From NCBI RefSeq assembly GCF_037126465.1, contig NC_088207.1, positions 46,992,143 to 47,056,142 on the forward strand: DNA of 64,000 bases, in the 5' to 3' direction. This DNA is from Ornithodoros turicata (Eukaryota > Arthropoda > Arachnida > Ixodida > Argasidae). Under the pieces are notes generated by a model. That model saw only the letters and a list, made by a program, of their open reading frames with translations, was not told the origin of the DNA and did no database searches. Of this stretch, positions 31,951 to 42,432 are shown one piece after another; position 1 is the stretch's first letter, and each line of letters opens with the position of its first letter. The position numbers and the translations under genes were made by a program.

Positions 31951-32713
31951 GTAGGGGGATGCGAAGGCAGACAGACGTGGTAGAGATTGAACACAATTAA
32001 TGATTCCAGAATTGCGTAATTAGCTTTCATATTCGTTTCCTTGGCGTGTGTAATCTTTATATGACGACCAGAGTGATGTGAACTCATATTACCTTCGTCT
32101 TTTATAATGTTGTGCGCGACCGTTTGTGACGTTCAAACATTTGTTCCACGAGGCGTATGCGCGTTAGTTAGTTTGTTTATTTCGCTACCATCTATAACAC
32201 GTTACACATCTAACGTCTAACATTCCTTCAACTATATACGTACCGTGCCAGCGTTAACGATTTCCGCATGTTTAAACGGAACATGAAACGAAGCATTCGC
32301 GAGAAGTAATCTACCTTGACAGTCGTGACACGCACAAAAATGTCTGTTGCGATCCTCGTGTTTACCGTGTGAAGCGAGAGACGCTTTTAAAAGATTCAAA
32401 GGCCTGGCGCGGATTAAGCGGGAGTGTCTGCATTTCCCTTTTTTTGCTTTCACTCCGGTCAAAGGCTTTGTGAAAACGCGGGGACCCTATTTAGACGACA
32501 TCGGAAAGCTTGTGTGCGCATTTTTTCATCCAATTTGTGGAGCTAACACGGGCTCTTTCTCTCTCTCTCTCTCTCTCTGTGTGTAGAAGAACATACGAGC
32601 TGATTAAGGAGACCCTCGGTGACACAACAAAGCCTCTGACTCTTGCGCGTATGCGTAAATTGAATGTACTGCGGATTTGATTTGGAGTCTAATGGTTGAT
32701 ATTTTAAGGTATA
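31951..32713. other. Non-coding stretch, (CT)n at 32558-32577
   Basis: No gene recognised. Confidence 0.35.
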
Positions 32714-32902
32714 TACAGGTGTCCAGAAAATTTTATTTAAAGCGAGCGATAAAAGAGAAACAAGCGCTATACTTCTCAGCTTATACTAGTGAAGCAGTAT
32801 ATACCTGTTTCTTACTGAAGTAGCAGAAAAGTACCACTTGCTTTTCTTTTATCGTTCGCTTTAAATATAATTTCTGGACACGTTAGAGCAAACACTCTGT
32901 AT
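32714..32902 (-). mobile_element. TACAGGGTGTTTGCTCTAAC MITE, copy 1
   Basis: It is the inverted counterpart of 57251-57467. Shared parts are the terminus TATACAGAGTGTTTGCTCTAACGTGTCCAG, ATTTAAAGCGAnCnATAAAAGAAAAGCAAGTGGTACTTTTCTGCT and AGTAAGAAACAGGTA. The interior is itself a fold-back (AAGAAACAGG / CCTGTTTCTT). TA lies at both ends. Confidence 0.75.
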
Positions 32903-34870
32903 AAGTATAGGCTATGTTGAACGGAAAGAACATGTGACGTTCTTCCGATCACTTGGCTTTGGTGCACTGCCGCATACAGTCGGCTTCACCGCATTAAAAT
33001 TTAATCGGCGCATCACTCTAAACAGTAACTAAACACACAGAGACGGTTTAAAAGTATCTCATTTCTTGAGGAATTGTCGAATCCAGTCGTTTTGCATTCA
33101 TGCGAAATGGGGGGGGGGGGGATATGTTTATTGAGAAAAAAAAAAAAAAAACAAGGAAAGGTTAGTCAGGCAAAGGCCGACTTGCTATTCCTTTCGTAAA
33201 GGAAATGGGCTGAGAGCTGATATATATGCATATAGTATATGCCTCTGAAAATGGGACGAAGTCTCCAGAATTATCGCGTCTTCAGGATATTTGGGGATCA
33301 CTGCAGACAATCGTATTCTGTGTTTCCGTGTATAGATCGGTTTTAGTTTCAAGAAAATATTTTACATGATGATATAACTCACACAGCACACGGTATATGA
33401 ACACACACACAATGGCACAATGGAGGCACAAGGGGATCGATACAGTGGGACTTCCATGTCGACATATTGGCTAAATCTTGAGTAGATAACCGAAACACAC
33501 AATCCCACGTGTATATAGATAGATATACTTTTATTCCTGTTCCATTTATTCCCGTAACTTCAATGCAAATTGGCCTCCACCAAACACGATGCGCTGAAAC
33601 AAAGTACTTCACCGTAAAGCACGCTTTGCCTCATGCCATATCTCACTGTGGAGATGACGACCTTACAGGCGCAACAATTTCTTATCTCTCACGTACTTCA
33701 TTTGTTCAACTTTGTTCTCGGGTTCACATTCAGGAACCGAGACGAATCCATCTTTAACGTACAAGCATCTTGACCGCGATCTCGCATTCCATCCTATATA
33801 CAAAGACATCGCGATATCCATGGATAGCCCGCTTGATCAATGATGAGCCAAACGCATCTCCGCATGCATCGAAACGGTATAGTCCATTTTTAACTCGTGT
33901 AGGTACATGTTTGAAAAATCTCTCCGTGCATTCAGGGATCATATTCTTAATCCGCAGCGCGCGAGCAAACGTGGCATCTTGTTTGATATAATCTGGTCTT
34001 GTGTGATCCCGACAATGTCAACGGAACATTTTTCTTCTTCTTTATCTGGCCAATCTTTTCAATTGACAAGGAGTTTAATCCCGCGGCGCTTTTTACGGGT
34101 TATATTGTGTATCGGATTAGTGAAGGATGGTTAAGGATTTTCTCCGAATCCGATCCGCTTAAGGTTTATCCGTGATAGCCATTACAATCTTTTCTACGGT
34201 GTGTTAGCCGTAGACTTATGTATCGGGTAGCTTATTGCGCCTATTCACACGTATATAGGTTTTGCGATTGTGCTCTTGAGCGGTGAGAGTCAGTGTGTAG
34301 TAGATCGCGGTAAGTGGCTTTGCGGTGGGAGGGTGGATTTGTTTGTTGTCACACTGAGATGTAGGATTGGAAGGGGGTTCATCTAGGCGTTCTCTATGGT
34401 GTACACGCATTATGGATGAGGCTATTGTTTTTGTGAATCCGCGATTGATTGGTAGCAGTTTAAATAGAGGGCGTGTTTTTATAAAGCGCGTCCTGGAAAT
34501 GGAATGGCGCTTTCTTTTTTCTAAAGGTTGCTTCCTTTAGATGAGATGTCGCGATCGGCGGTTTCAGGTTGTCGATAGCTTTGTTAGTGCGTGCAGAGTT
34601 CTTCCTTGTGTTCGTTTTTTTTTTATTATTATTATTGCGTGCGTTGAGTTTGTGCGATAGGATCGTTTATGCGTATTGTCATTGTGTTGTTGTGTGTTGT
34701 CGTTTTTAGTATGATGTGTGCTTTGTACGAGCTGATGCCTATAGAATGCAATGATCCCAAGTACATTGACAAACGTTGAACTTGTTCCGTCTGCGCCGCG
34801 CATTCAAATGAGTACCTCTGCAGAACGGTCGGGTGAACGTCCAGATCTTTTAAAGTGAGCGCACGAAGAT
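32903..34870. other. Non-coding stretch, upstream of the Otx island
   Basis: Poly-G (33109-33121) followed by poly-A (33136-33151) is the only notable repeat. No gene was recognised. Confidence 0.35.
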
Positions 34871-35569
34871 GACGTTGGTATAATTAAAGAGATCGTCGTC
34901 CCTTTGGGCAAAATGTTAGGCGGTTGAGGCGTCTAAGAGGCGTTCTCCGGGAAGCCACCCCGTGGAAGGAGTCCTGATGGGTCCCAAGGGAGCGGTGGAA
35001 CGATCCCCTCGTGGGTGACGTCGCACGGCTGTTGGCAGCTCGAGCTGGGGTCGGGCTCCCGCGTCGGCCAATGGGGCCCTTCGCCGCGAGGGCGGCCCCT
35101 CGGCCTCCTTTCCCGACGCATAATGCGCCATCTTGGAGGCCCCCGACTGCCGCCGAGTCTGCTCCACGATGGCCCGCTTGCCGCACGCCGCTAGCTACTC
35201 TGCACCGACAACATCGAGCGGCGTTTCTTGGTTGCCTTCGGGTGAGACGTCTTCTCGGTGGTTTTCTTGACGTCCGCGACGTCGCGACGCCAGCGCGACG
35301 TCGCCGTAATCCAATTGACTGGCTTATTATCCTTTCGCCAAAAGCTGGCAGCAAAAGAGGCGCTTAAAGAGATCAAATTGGGAAAATTCCATTTAAGAAG
35401 ATAATTCCTGGCGGGTTGCATCGGGGAGCGGAGGCGGTACCGCGCGCGCGTCCTCCCCTCGCGGCGGCGGAGGGCGGTGCATGCGGTGTGCGCCCCTCGC
35501 TGTCGCGTCGTCCGGCGCAGTCCCTTTCGGGCGCTGTTCTGTGCGCTCACACAAAGTGCTGTGTACTGC

Positions 35570-35571
35570 AG
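35570..35571 (+). other. Possible splice acceptor before the Otx coding exon
   Basis: GTGCTGTGTACTGCAG|G could be the acceptor of the exon that carries the start codon, leaving 86 bp of 5' leader. The pyrimidine tract is weak, so an unspliced first exon starting further upstream is equally possible. Confidence 0.3.
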
Positions 35572-35657
35572 GAGTGAAGCTGGCGTTCCAACCAACGGCC
35601 GGGTCCGGCTGCAGCCCGTTCTCGGCGGCGGGGTGTCAGACGACCAGTGCTGCCAAC

Positions 35658-35766
35658 ATGGCCGCGGCTGCCTACCACCTCAAGTCTCCGACGGCGGCCT
35701 ACCCTGCGGTCAACGGTCTCGGCCTGGCGTCGTCGACGGTCGACCTCCTCCACCCCGGATATCCCG
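35658..35766 (+). CDS. otd: Otx/orthodenticle homeobox protein, first coding exon
   Basis: Otx proteins are K50 paired-type homeodomain transcription factors that pattern the animal head and brain. The exon encodes 36 residues plus one base: MAAAAYHLKSPTAAYP, then NGLGLASSTVDLLHPGYP, corresponding to the conserved NGL-L-xxxxDLLHPxxGYP segment just before the homeodomain. It ends at the donor CCCG|GTAGGT in phase 1, the position where the first coding exon of vertebrate Otx genes ends. The ATG at 35658 is chosen because it sits in a good context (CCAACATGG) and gives an N-terminus of family-like length; the frame stays open upstream to at least 35481, so an earlier start cannot be excluded. 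The homeodomain exon is not in the window, so the next intron exceeds 28 kb. Confidence 0.85.
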
Positions 35767-36898
35767 GTAGGTCCCAGCCCGGGGCGGGAGCCCCTTTTAT
35801 GCCCAGCCCTCTCCAGAGCCAAAGCCGATTACCGCGTCGCTTTGACGGATGTTATGTGCTTAGCCGAGGAAGAATAATTGTGCTCCTCCTCGGCCGCTCT
35901 AATACGCACTGAATGGGCTCGTGGAATTAGGGTAAACACGATATTTGAATTAAAAAAAAAAGAGAGAGGAGGGAGGGCGTCACCGGTAATCCCCGGTCTT
36001 GCTTCTGCTGTCGGCCCGTTAATGCTATTTGCGATCCGATCAAGGTGTCTTAGCCCTAATCACAAAATCCCCAAATGCGCTTTATTTATTGAACGACCCT
36101 TCTTATAAAAGAGCGGACGCCGTCGGGCCGCATTCTAGTTTGGATGCCTGCGTCTGGATGGGTCGTCTTTTCCGTGTCGTCTCTCTCTTTTCTCTACGGG
36201 TTTCATCGGGACATATCCTTATTCCATCCCTTGGATAAGCGGTGACTTCGACCTTGCATGCCGGCATGTGCATCGTCTTGTAGTGCCTCGGAACTTCGCC
36301 CATATGTGTTGTGCGACGGATATTTCAAGACAGCACACATCGAGGAGACCTCTCGAAGCACCAGTCAACAGCAACCCAGACCTACATGTTACATAACTTA
36401 CCCGTTTCGAAAGCAAAGCGCGTCGTGCAGATATGCGTCTGATTAGTACGCATGCGCCTAGCCAAAGGCCGAGTTGACTCGTTCGTTGCGTCTACCGTCC
36501 ACTTGGGGCTACGTGAGCCGCGTACCAACGAAGTCGAACCGAGCCGCTTTTCTCTATATCGTTAAACTCGCCCGTTGTAATTCTGTTGTCGGGGACCCGT
36601 CACGCACGAGTGTCGTAAACGTCACGAGGCCCTTTCTCTAATTATTTAGAACTCGTAAATTTTTCGGCTTGTTCCTTACAAGGAGTGGGAGATCTTTTTT
36701 CGGCGTTTTTCTTTTACGATTTGTTCCGAGAGGTGCATGGTCACGCTTCGCTTATCTCGCAAGGGAGGCGGAGATTGTGTTTTCCAGGGCCTTGTGCGCG
36801 AAACTTCGCGGAGTCTGACCCTTCATTGTGTGCTCAGCCCGTTGATATTGTAGTTCTTGCGTGTCAGAAGGCCTGTATATGTTACGGCGATATCCAAT
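35767..36898 (+). other. Start of the Otx intron, nothing else recognised
   Basis: Starts with GTAGGT. A-rich and mixed non-coding sequence follows. Confidence 0.55.
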
Positions 36899-37145
36899 AC
36901 ACTCTATAAGAAAAGAAACGAATAATTTTAGTCCTTTTGGCGACTACATGTTACCATTAGTCCCTAGGGCGACTAAATGCGCGGAAACTTATGCGAAGTT
37001 TAGACATGTTTTCGGTGTGCCAGGGAGTGCATTCAGGGTCAGAGGACAAAAATGGGGAGTAATTGCAATCTATGGGACTAAAAGCTGTAATTGTTCCCAA
37101 ATTTACTCGTTTTTGTCCCATCAGACCGCGTGGTATCATAGGAAG
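36899..37145. mobile_element. AGTCCCC/TTACTCCCC MITE in the Otx intron
   Basis: Opposite orientation to the 31.7-kb copy. It begins ACTCTATAAGAAAAGAAACGAATAA and carries TTAGTCCCTAGGGCGACTAAATGCGCGGAAACTTATGCGAAGTTTAG, GGGAGTGCATTCAGGGTCAGAGGACAAAAATGGGGAGTAATTGC and ends near TTTACTCGTTTTTGTCC. Confidence 0.6.
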
Positions 37146-37945
37146 AAACGGGAAGAAACATTGTAGGTCGTTCCCTTTAAGTAATTAATGCCGCCTGCGT
37201 TTATTTCTGTGGCTGACATCAAGCTCTTATGAGGAGAACGTAGAACATCGGTTGGAGCATGCAGAGCTACTAGAGGACTATGGTGGTTTTAAAAAAACGA
37301 AGAAAAGGAAAGCCATATCCCCGTCTGTAGAATTATATCGCATTTTCTGTTCACACTGCAGCACTCAATACTTCGTACGTATATGTATTGGAATCGCAAA
37401 AATGCACAACGCTGTCGACGTTGCTCCCCGTTAAGCAAAAACTGTGCCTCATTCTGCGCGACGAAAATATTCCTAGGTATTTCGATGCCAGAAGTACATC
37501 GTGACCGTGTTACGTGAACACTCTGCGTACTTCTCTGGACGGTCGTTTAATTATCTATAAAATGTAGAACTATCCATCCTATCAGTGATGTCGTTGTCGC
37601 TTGACAGCTGTACAGAACCATAAAGTAGAAAATTGCGTAAAGTAGTGTTATAGTAACCAATTAACAATTGAAACGTCCTTAAACGTCCTTCTTCCCTAAA
37701 ATTCGACGTGCCATCCCTTCCGAGACGTTCCTTTATGGTTCCCGGGTTCTAAGAACCGTAAAGAACTCTAAACAACAACAACAACGACAACAACAACAAC
37801 TTTGTTTTGGTTGAAGAACAGGCCTAAACCAAACCGGTATAGTGTTGCTAGTAAATCGGATACGTAGAAAATTTGTTCTGAGCAGATGTCACCGGGATGC
37901 ACTGCGGGAACAAACCTAACCAGTGAAATTTCGCAACAGGAAGTG
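37146..37945. other. Otx intron, (CAA)n at 37772-37800
   Basis: AACAACAACAACAACGACAACAACAACAACTTTG may be the tail of a retroposon. Nothing else was recognised. Confidence 0.4.
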
Positions 37946-38172
37946 CACTCTAAGGAACACAGGAGTAATTGGAGAGTAGCTGCATCGTGACAACTATTAG
38001 CCCCTTTCAGGACTAAACGCACGAAATTTTATGCGAAGTTTAGGGACAACTAGCAGTGCTATAGGGAGCAAATTTCAGGGTCAGGCCACCAAAATGGGGA
38101 GCAATTGCAATCGTAGGGAACTATAGAAGCTACAATTGGCTCTAGATTTACTAATTTTCGTTTCTTTGAGCG
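37946..38172. mobile_element. AGTCCCC/TTACTCCCC MITE, second copy in the Otx intron
   Basis: Starts GCACTCTAAGGAACACAGGAGTAATTG, contains TTTATGCGAAGTTTAGGGACAACTAGCAGTGCTATAGGGAGCAAATTTCAGGGTCAGG and ends TTTACTAATTTTCGTTTCTTTGAGCGC. The terminal GCACTCTAAGGAA and TTTCTTTGAGCGC are inverted copies. Confidence 0.62.
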
Positions 38173-40846
38173 CAATTTATTCTCTAATACCAGCGGTCCG
38201 CTAATATACCCGCTGTGGGACTTGGAACCAATTCTGCGGGAACGCGGGGTTGGTTCGGGAACCCCGCTGTATGTCCCAATGTGTCCCAATATGTCCCTCT
38301 ATAGAGGAACTCGTATACGCCTCAAAGCTGCACAACCGTGTGCGGTATACGCGTCATTCTGTAAAGCATCCGCAGCATCAGCATTTCTCCGATGTATTTG
38401 ACGGGATGCCGCAGGAGAATTGCAGCTTGAACATGCGTTCCTTTGCATATCGACAGCAATATGCTTCTTCCCCTTTTTTCTTGGCAATTACAGATCGACT
38501 TGCCTTTCCCTTATGCCCTTGTACCAGAAGGGACGTTTCTTCCGCCGAAGATATATGGCAGGTTTGCCAAGTGTTGTCACGTGTGCCAGCTGCTCTTCCC
38601 GACTCCTGTCATCGTCACACGGGACGAACGAAAAGTTGACATTTGCGCGTACACATACGAAAACACGTGCTGGGGGACGTTGTGGTTTGAGTTTCGGATT
38701 TCGCTTGTCAGATTTTCGTGTCCCAAAGTCCCTCACTTGGCGGTCCCTTTAAAGTAAACATACGAGACATTCGAACATTCGGGGCATTAGCGACATGCTA
38801 TATAGGGTTCTTAGAACGTTAAAGGAAGAAAGAGCTTTGGGAAGGATGACAAAGAGAGAATTTGCTACTTCGAACGGCACATGCGGTTGACGATATGAGG
38901 ACGTAATCAGAATAAGAATGCTCGAGTGAAATTGGATCTAAGCATTGGGTTACAACGATGATTTTAATTTCAGTTTACACTATCGCAGCGAGTAAAACAC
39001 ACGAGTAACCCGGCTGTATATGGTTGAAATGTAAATGTATACAATTGTAGTACATTTTATGTGCCCATATACCTCTAAAAACTTGCTAGGAGAAGTGTTG
39101 TGATCGTGCATTGCTTTCAAAGCGTCACAGAGTGAAGGCCCGCAACAAGAAAACGAACCCACATTGGAAAGTTACTGCTTGCCGCTATTGGAAGAGACAG
39201 GTTTGCTGCAGTTGAGGGATAATTGGTTTTGAATTTGCATGTCCAGTTTCTCTAAGCTGTCACCCTCGCATTCTCGAATGTTACGGACTCTATCGGAAAC
39301 AGAGGGGTACAGTTCTTATCTGTAATGCATTGCATCTCAAATCTTTTCATCTGTCTTCTTATAGCGATTATCATTCGTTATCATCTCGTTCCGTAGTGGT
39401 CGGGTGTCATGCGGTTGCGCATCGAGTAGATTTCGTTTTCAAATCAATCGCTACTGGCTCGAAGGGATAAAACCGTAAAGTATGACGGATATAACTCGGC
39501 TACCAGTTCGTACTACCACTTCGTCCGAGCTCAACTTTTCTTGCTACTATACAATAATAAAAAAAGTAGCACTAAAAATAATACAGTAAAATACCAGTAA
39601 ACATTATAAAAAAAGGAGTACCCACTGATCACGAACCTTATGTTAGTTGGGAAACTTTTCGGAGAAAAGACATGTAGGCACTTATTTTCCCCCCACACAA
39701 TTTTTTTTCGAAAATGAAATTGTATATATTGCTGAATACTTGTGAATGCACTAAGCAGTGTGCGCAGTTAACTTTGCTCAGAATGCTGCTATATGTTGAG
39801 TTTCAAGAAAATCTTCATCACCACTATTCCGGCTGGTTCTGGCCCGATTCCTGTTAATGACGCATCGCGGAATTTTTAATAATTTGTTCCCTGAACTCTA
39901 TCGGTCAAGCCTTGGATGAAGTATAGGTGTTTTCGGCAAGCAAAACTCTCGTAAAAAAGTTTTTGTCACGTCCGATACGGTGTACGCGGAACACGAATTT
40001 AGTTTTGGCGTGGGCAACATATATACCTGAGTTTGAGGTGAAGACAAGAGGACGAACAAATAAACGGTACAACACAGGACACTAGTGCTGTCTTGTCCTG
40101 CCAGCTCGCTTGCATAGTCCTTTTATGCTCAACGAATTTAGTTATTTTCTGGTTTTCTCAGATGTCGTTAATTTTCGTGAGTGGGTGGTATATACTTGAG
40201 AATGCGGTATTTTTGTATACAGCCTCAAAAATTGCACACAAAGCCATCGTACGCACAAATGAGAAGAAGAAGAAATATCTTGGATTGCACGCTCGATTGC
40301 TCGATTGCTCTGTTGCATTTGCATTGTGTCAGCTTGCCGATTTATTTAATCTATTTTTTTTAAGTCTTTGCAATTAACTCTGGAAGGCATATTTACTAAA
40401 AGTAGTATACATCAAAACGATTTATTACGCTTCGAAATTGTTAGAAAGCAGCAAAGCAAACATCGAGAAAACCTTAGGCTGCTACGAAACTATGTAAACT
40501 CACAAACACATGAGGCTCTGTGGACTGTACACTATGTACACGCTTTGCTTTCTTCTTTTTCACAAATAACTGGACCGCGTGGCTGTTTTATACAAAATCT
40601 AATAGCGCAATACCTCCTTGAACGTCTAATTTAGCTCCTAAACGCCCCTTTTCTTCCTTTGTCTCTATCAATTACGAACCTCGTTACGTTATCTTCGGTA
40701 ACCATAGATATCTTTGTTGTTCCATTACACCTTCTTACTGCCCGTCCGCAGTATACAGCTGCGGGACAAAAATATAGTGAGATTTCGTTTGTTAGAAACC
40801 GACAACAACTAGAGGATAGAGAGGTAGCAAGCGAGCTGGTGGTATA
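38173..40846. other. Otx intron, non-coding stretch
   Basis: No exon, SINE or transposon end was recognised. A small GCGGGGTTGGTTCGGGAACCCCGC palindrome lies at about 38245-38268. Confidence 0.35.
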
Positions 40847-40940
40847 GATCCATAACTTAAAAACCCGAGACTAGGGGACAAAAACCTTGTCTGTGTTTGT
40901 CGTTTTTGTCCCCTAGTCTCGGGTTTTTAAGTTATGGATC
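40847..40940. repeat. Perfect 39-bp inverted repeat (hairpin)
   Basis: Arms 40847-40885 and 40902-40940 are exact reverse complements (GATCCATAACTTAAAAACCC...GACAAAAAC) around a 16-nt loop. GACAACAACT stands just before (40801-40810) and just after (40941-40950) the region. Perfect arms imply a recent origin or active repair. Confidence 0.92.
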
Positions 40941-41157
40941 GACAACAACTGTTGTTGTTGCACGTCGAATCTACCTTCCAGGCTTCTGTGTGCTATGCCT
41001 CAAATAGCTTCTGATTGAGTTTGATGCACAAAGCGACCTACCGACGTCCGGGCAAGTGTCACAACTCTTGGAAAGAAAGAGAGCAAAAACAAACCCTTAA
41101 TAGCGATAGAATGATGGCAATTCTTAAAGGTACTATATATAAAGCAGTAGAGCTGCA

Positions 41158-41228
41158 CGCCGCTGATAGCCACAGTTGCTTCGCGGCGCTAACACGGAAC
41201 AAATAAATAAATAAATAAATAAATGAAT
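41158..41228 (+). mobile_element. Severely 5'-truncated SINE with 12-bp target duplication
   Basis: Only the last 40 bp of the SINE body (CGCCGCTGATAGCCACAGTTGCTTCGCGGCGCTAACACGG) and an (AAAT)n tail are present. The direct repeat AGTAGAGCTGCA flanks it exactly (41146-41157 and 41229-41240), so this is a genuine truncated insertion, not decay. Confidence 0.9.
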
Positions 41229-41240
41229 AGTAGAGCTGCA

Positions 41241-41716
41241 ATCTCAGAAAATTTATCTATTCGATAGCCTGAGCCCTTAGTACTCTTATGTCATAATTTT
41301 CGTCCCAGTTGCATTCTTAGTTTTCTAGAAAATGGAAATTGAAAATTACGGGCAACCCTGTGTCGAAGTTGCCATCATATTCGTATTGCTCGTCAACTAC
41401 GGCGGCAAAACTACATCGCATGCGCATAACACTGTGTCTAAGACAACAGAAGTCGGCTACGTAGTCGTCGTGAGCAGCAAGCCAGTCGGGAACATAGATC
41501 ACTGTTGCTCGACAAGTTGGGGATTATTCCCCACCAGACGTCGCCCCGAGCCGTTTTACGGCAATTTTACTCGCAAATTAGATATATTTCGCGTTCCCTG
41601 TCACATATATAACTTGTTGTGCTGCGTTTACAAGCAACAAGCTGTTAAACTATATGCGGTGCCAACGTAACCTGAATGCCTGCTGCTTTACAATATATAC
41701 CTTTCATAGCGGTATA
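41241..41716. other. Otx intron, nothing recognised
   Basis: No element end or exon seen. Confidence 0.35.
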
Positions 41717-41912
41717 TACTGTAAGCGTATAAATTTTCGCGAATCGCGCATTCAATCATTTGCGAAATTATTCGCGAGTACACGATTCCAGGACTGCTTC
41801 CTTTCGCGAGATAAATACGTCAAGCCTTGTGCGAGTACCATGTTTCGCGATTCTTAGCGGTCGCGAAATTCGCGAAAATTAATACATCGCGAATAAAAGT
41901 ACGTTTACAGTA
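41717..41912. mobile_element. TACTGTAAACG/TTCGCGAA MITE (196 bp)
   Basis: Ends TACTGTAAGCG and CGTTTACAGTA are inverted, bounded by TA. TTCGCGA/TCGCGAA words recur at least seven times inside in both orientations. A mariner-like non-autonomous element is likely. Confidence 0.7.
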
Positions 41913-42186
41913 CGTTAGACAGGAAAGCCGATCACGAAGCAGGGCTTTGCCTCGGGTCTGACATTTTCATTCTGTGCACGGAGAGCTCGCGATCGCCGTA
42001 TACGTTTTTCTATACGGACGACGTTTCCACAAACTAAATGCCACAAAGAACCCACTACCTTCGCGATAGACTGCCGTAGTTTCTACGAACGCAACCTAAG
42101 ACTTTCTGAGTTACTAGTAACTTATTGCACGGTGTCCCCCAGAAACCATTTATACTATAGCTGTCACTTGCGTCACATAACATGTA

Positions 42187-42432
42187 CCACGCTCCAAGAA
42201 ATATAGGGAATAAATTAAAGAGCAGTTGTAGCTTCTATTCCCTTAGATTGCCCCCCCCCCCATTTACTCCCCATTTTAGTCTCCTGATCCCGAAAATTAC
42301 TCCCCGCCACTGCAAAGAGTCCCCAAACTTCGCACAAACTTCCGTGCGTTTTTACAGGAAAGGACTAATGGTTGCGGGAATGCTTTTAATCTCGAAAAGG
42401 ACTAACACTAGTCCTCTTTTCTTTGGAAAGCA
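42187..42432. mobile_element. AGTCCCC/TTACTCCCC MITE
   Basis: Ends ACGCTCCAAGAAATATAGGGAATAAA and CTAGTCCTCTTTTCTTTGGAAAGC are inverted. Inside is CCATTTTAGTCTCCTGATCCCGAAAATTACTCCCCGCCACTGCAAAGAGTCCCCAAACTTCGCACAAACTTCCGTGCG. It includes an 11-nt poly-C. Confidence 0.68.

Larger units (their letters stand above)
34880..35870. promoter_or_regulatory. GC-rich island surrounding the Otx first coding exon
   Basis: High GC and dense CpG contrast with the AT-rich flanks. It contains long frames on both strands that are a by-product of base composition. Single Otx-type TAATCC sites lie at about 35309-35314 and, just downstream, 35985-35990, with a TCF-like AGATCAAA at about 35371. A promoter for an Otx transcript is the likely role. 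Confidence 0.5.

Noticed and set aside
34884..35367. Long frames on both strands (up to 156 codons)
   Set aside because: They overlap each other in GC-rich DNA where stop codons are rare, have Arg/Ala/Pro-rich composition, and carry no motif.
40160..40174. 15-nt microexon between CTTTTCTCAG-like acceptor and GTGAGT
   Set aside because: Too short to judge; acceptor and donor words this close are expected by chance in 64 kb.
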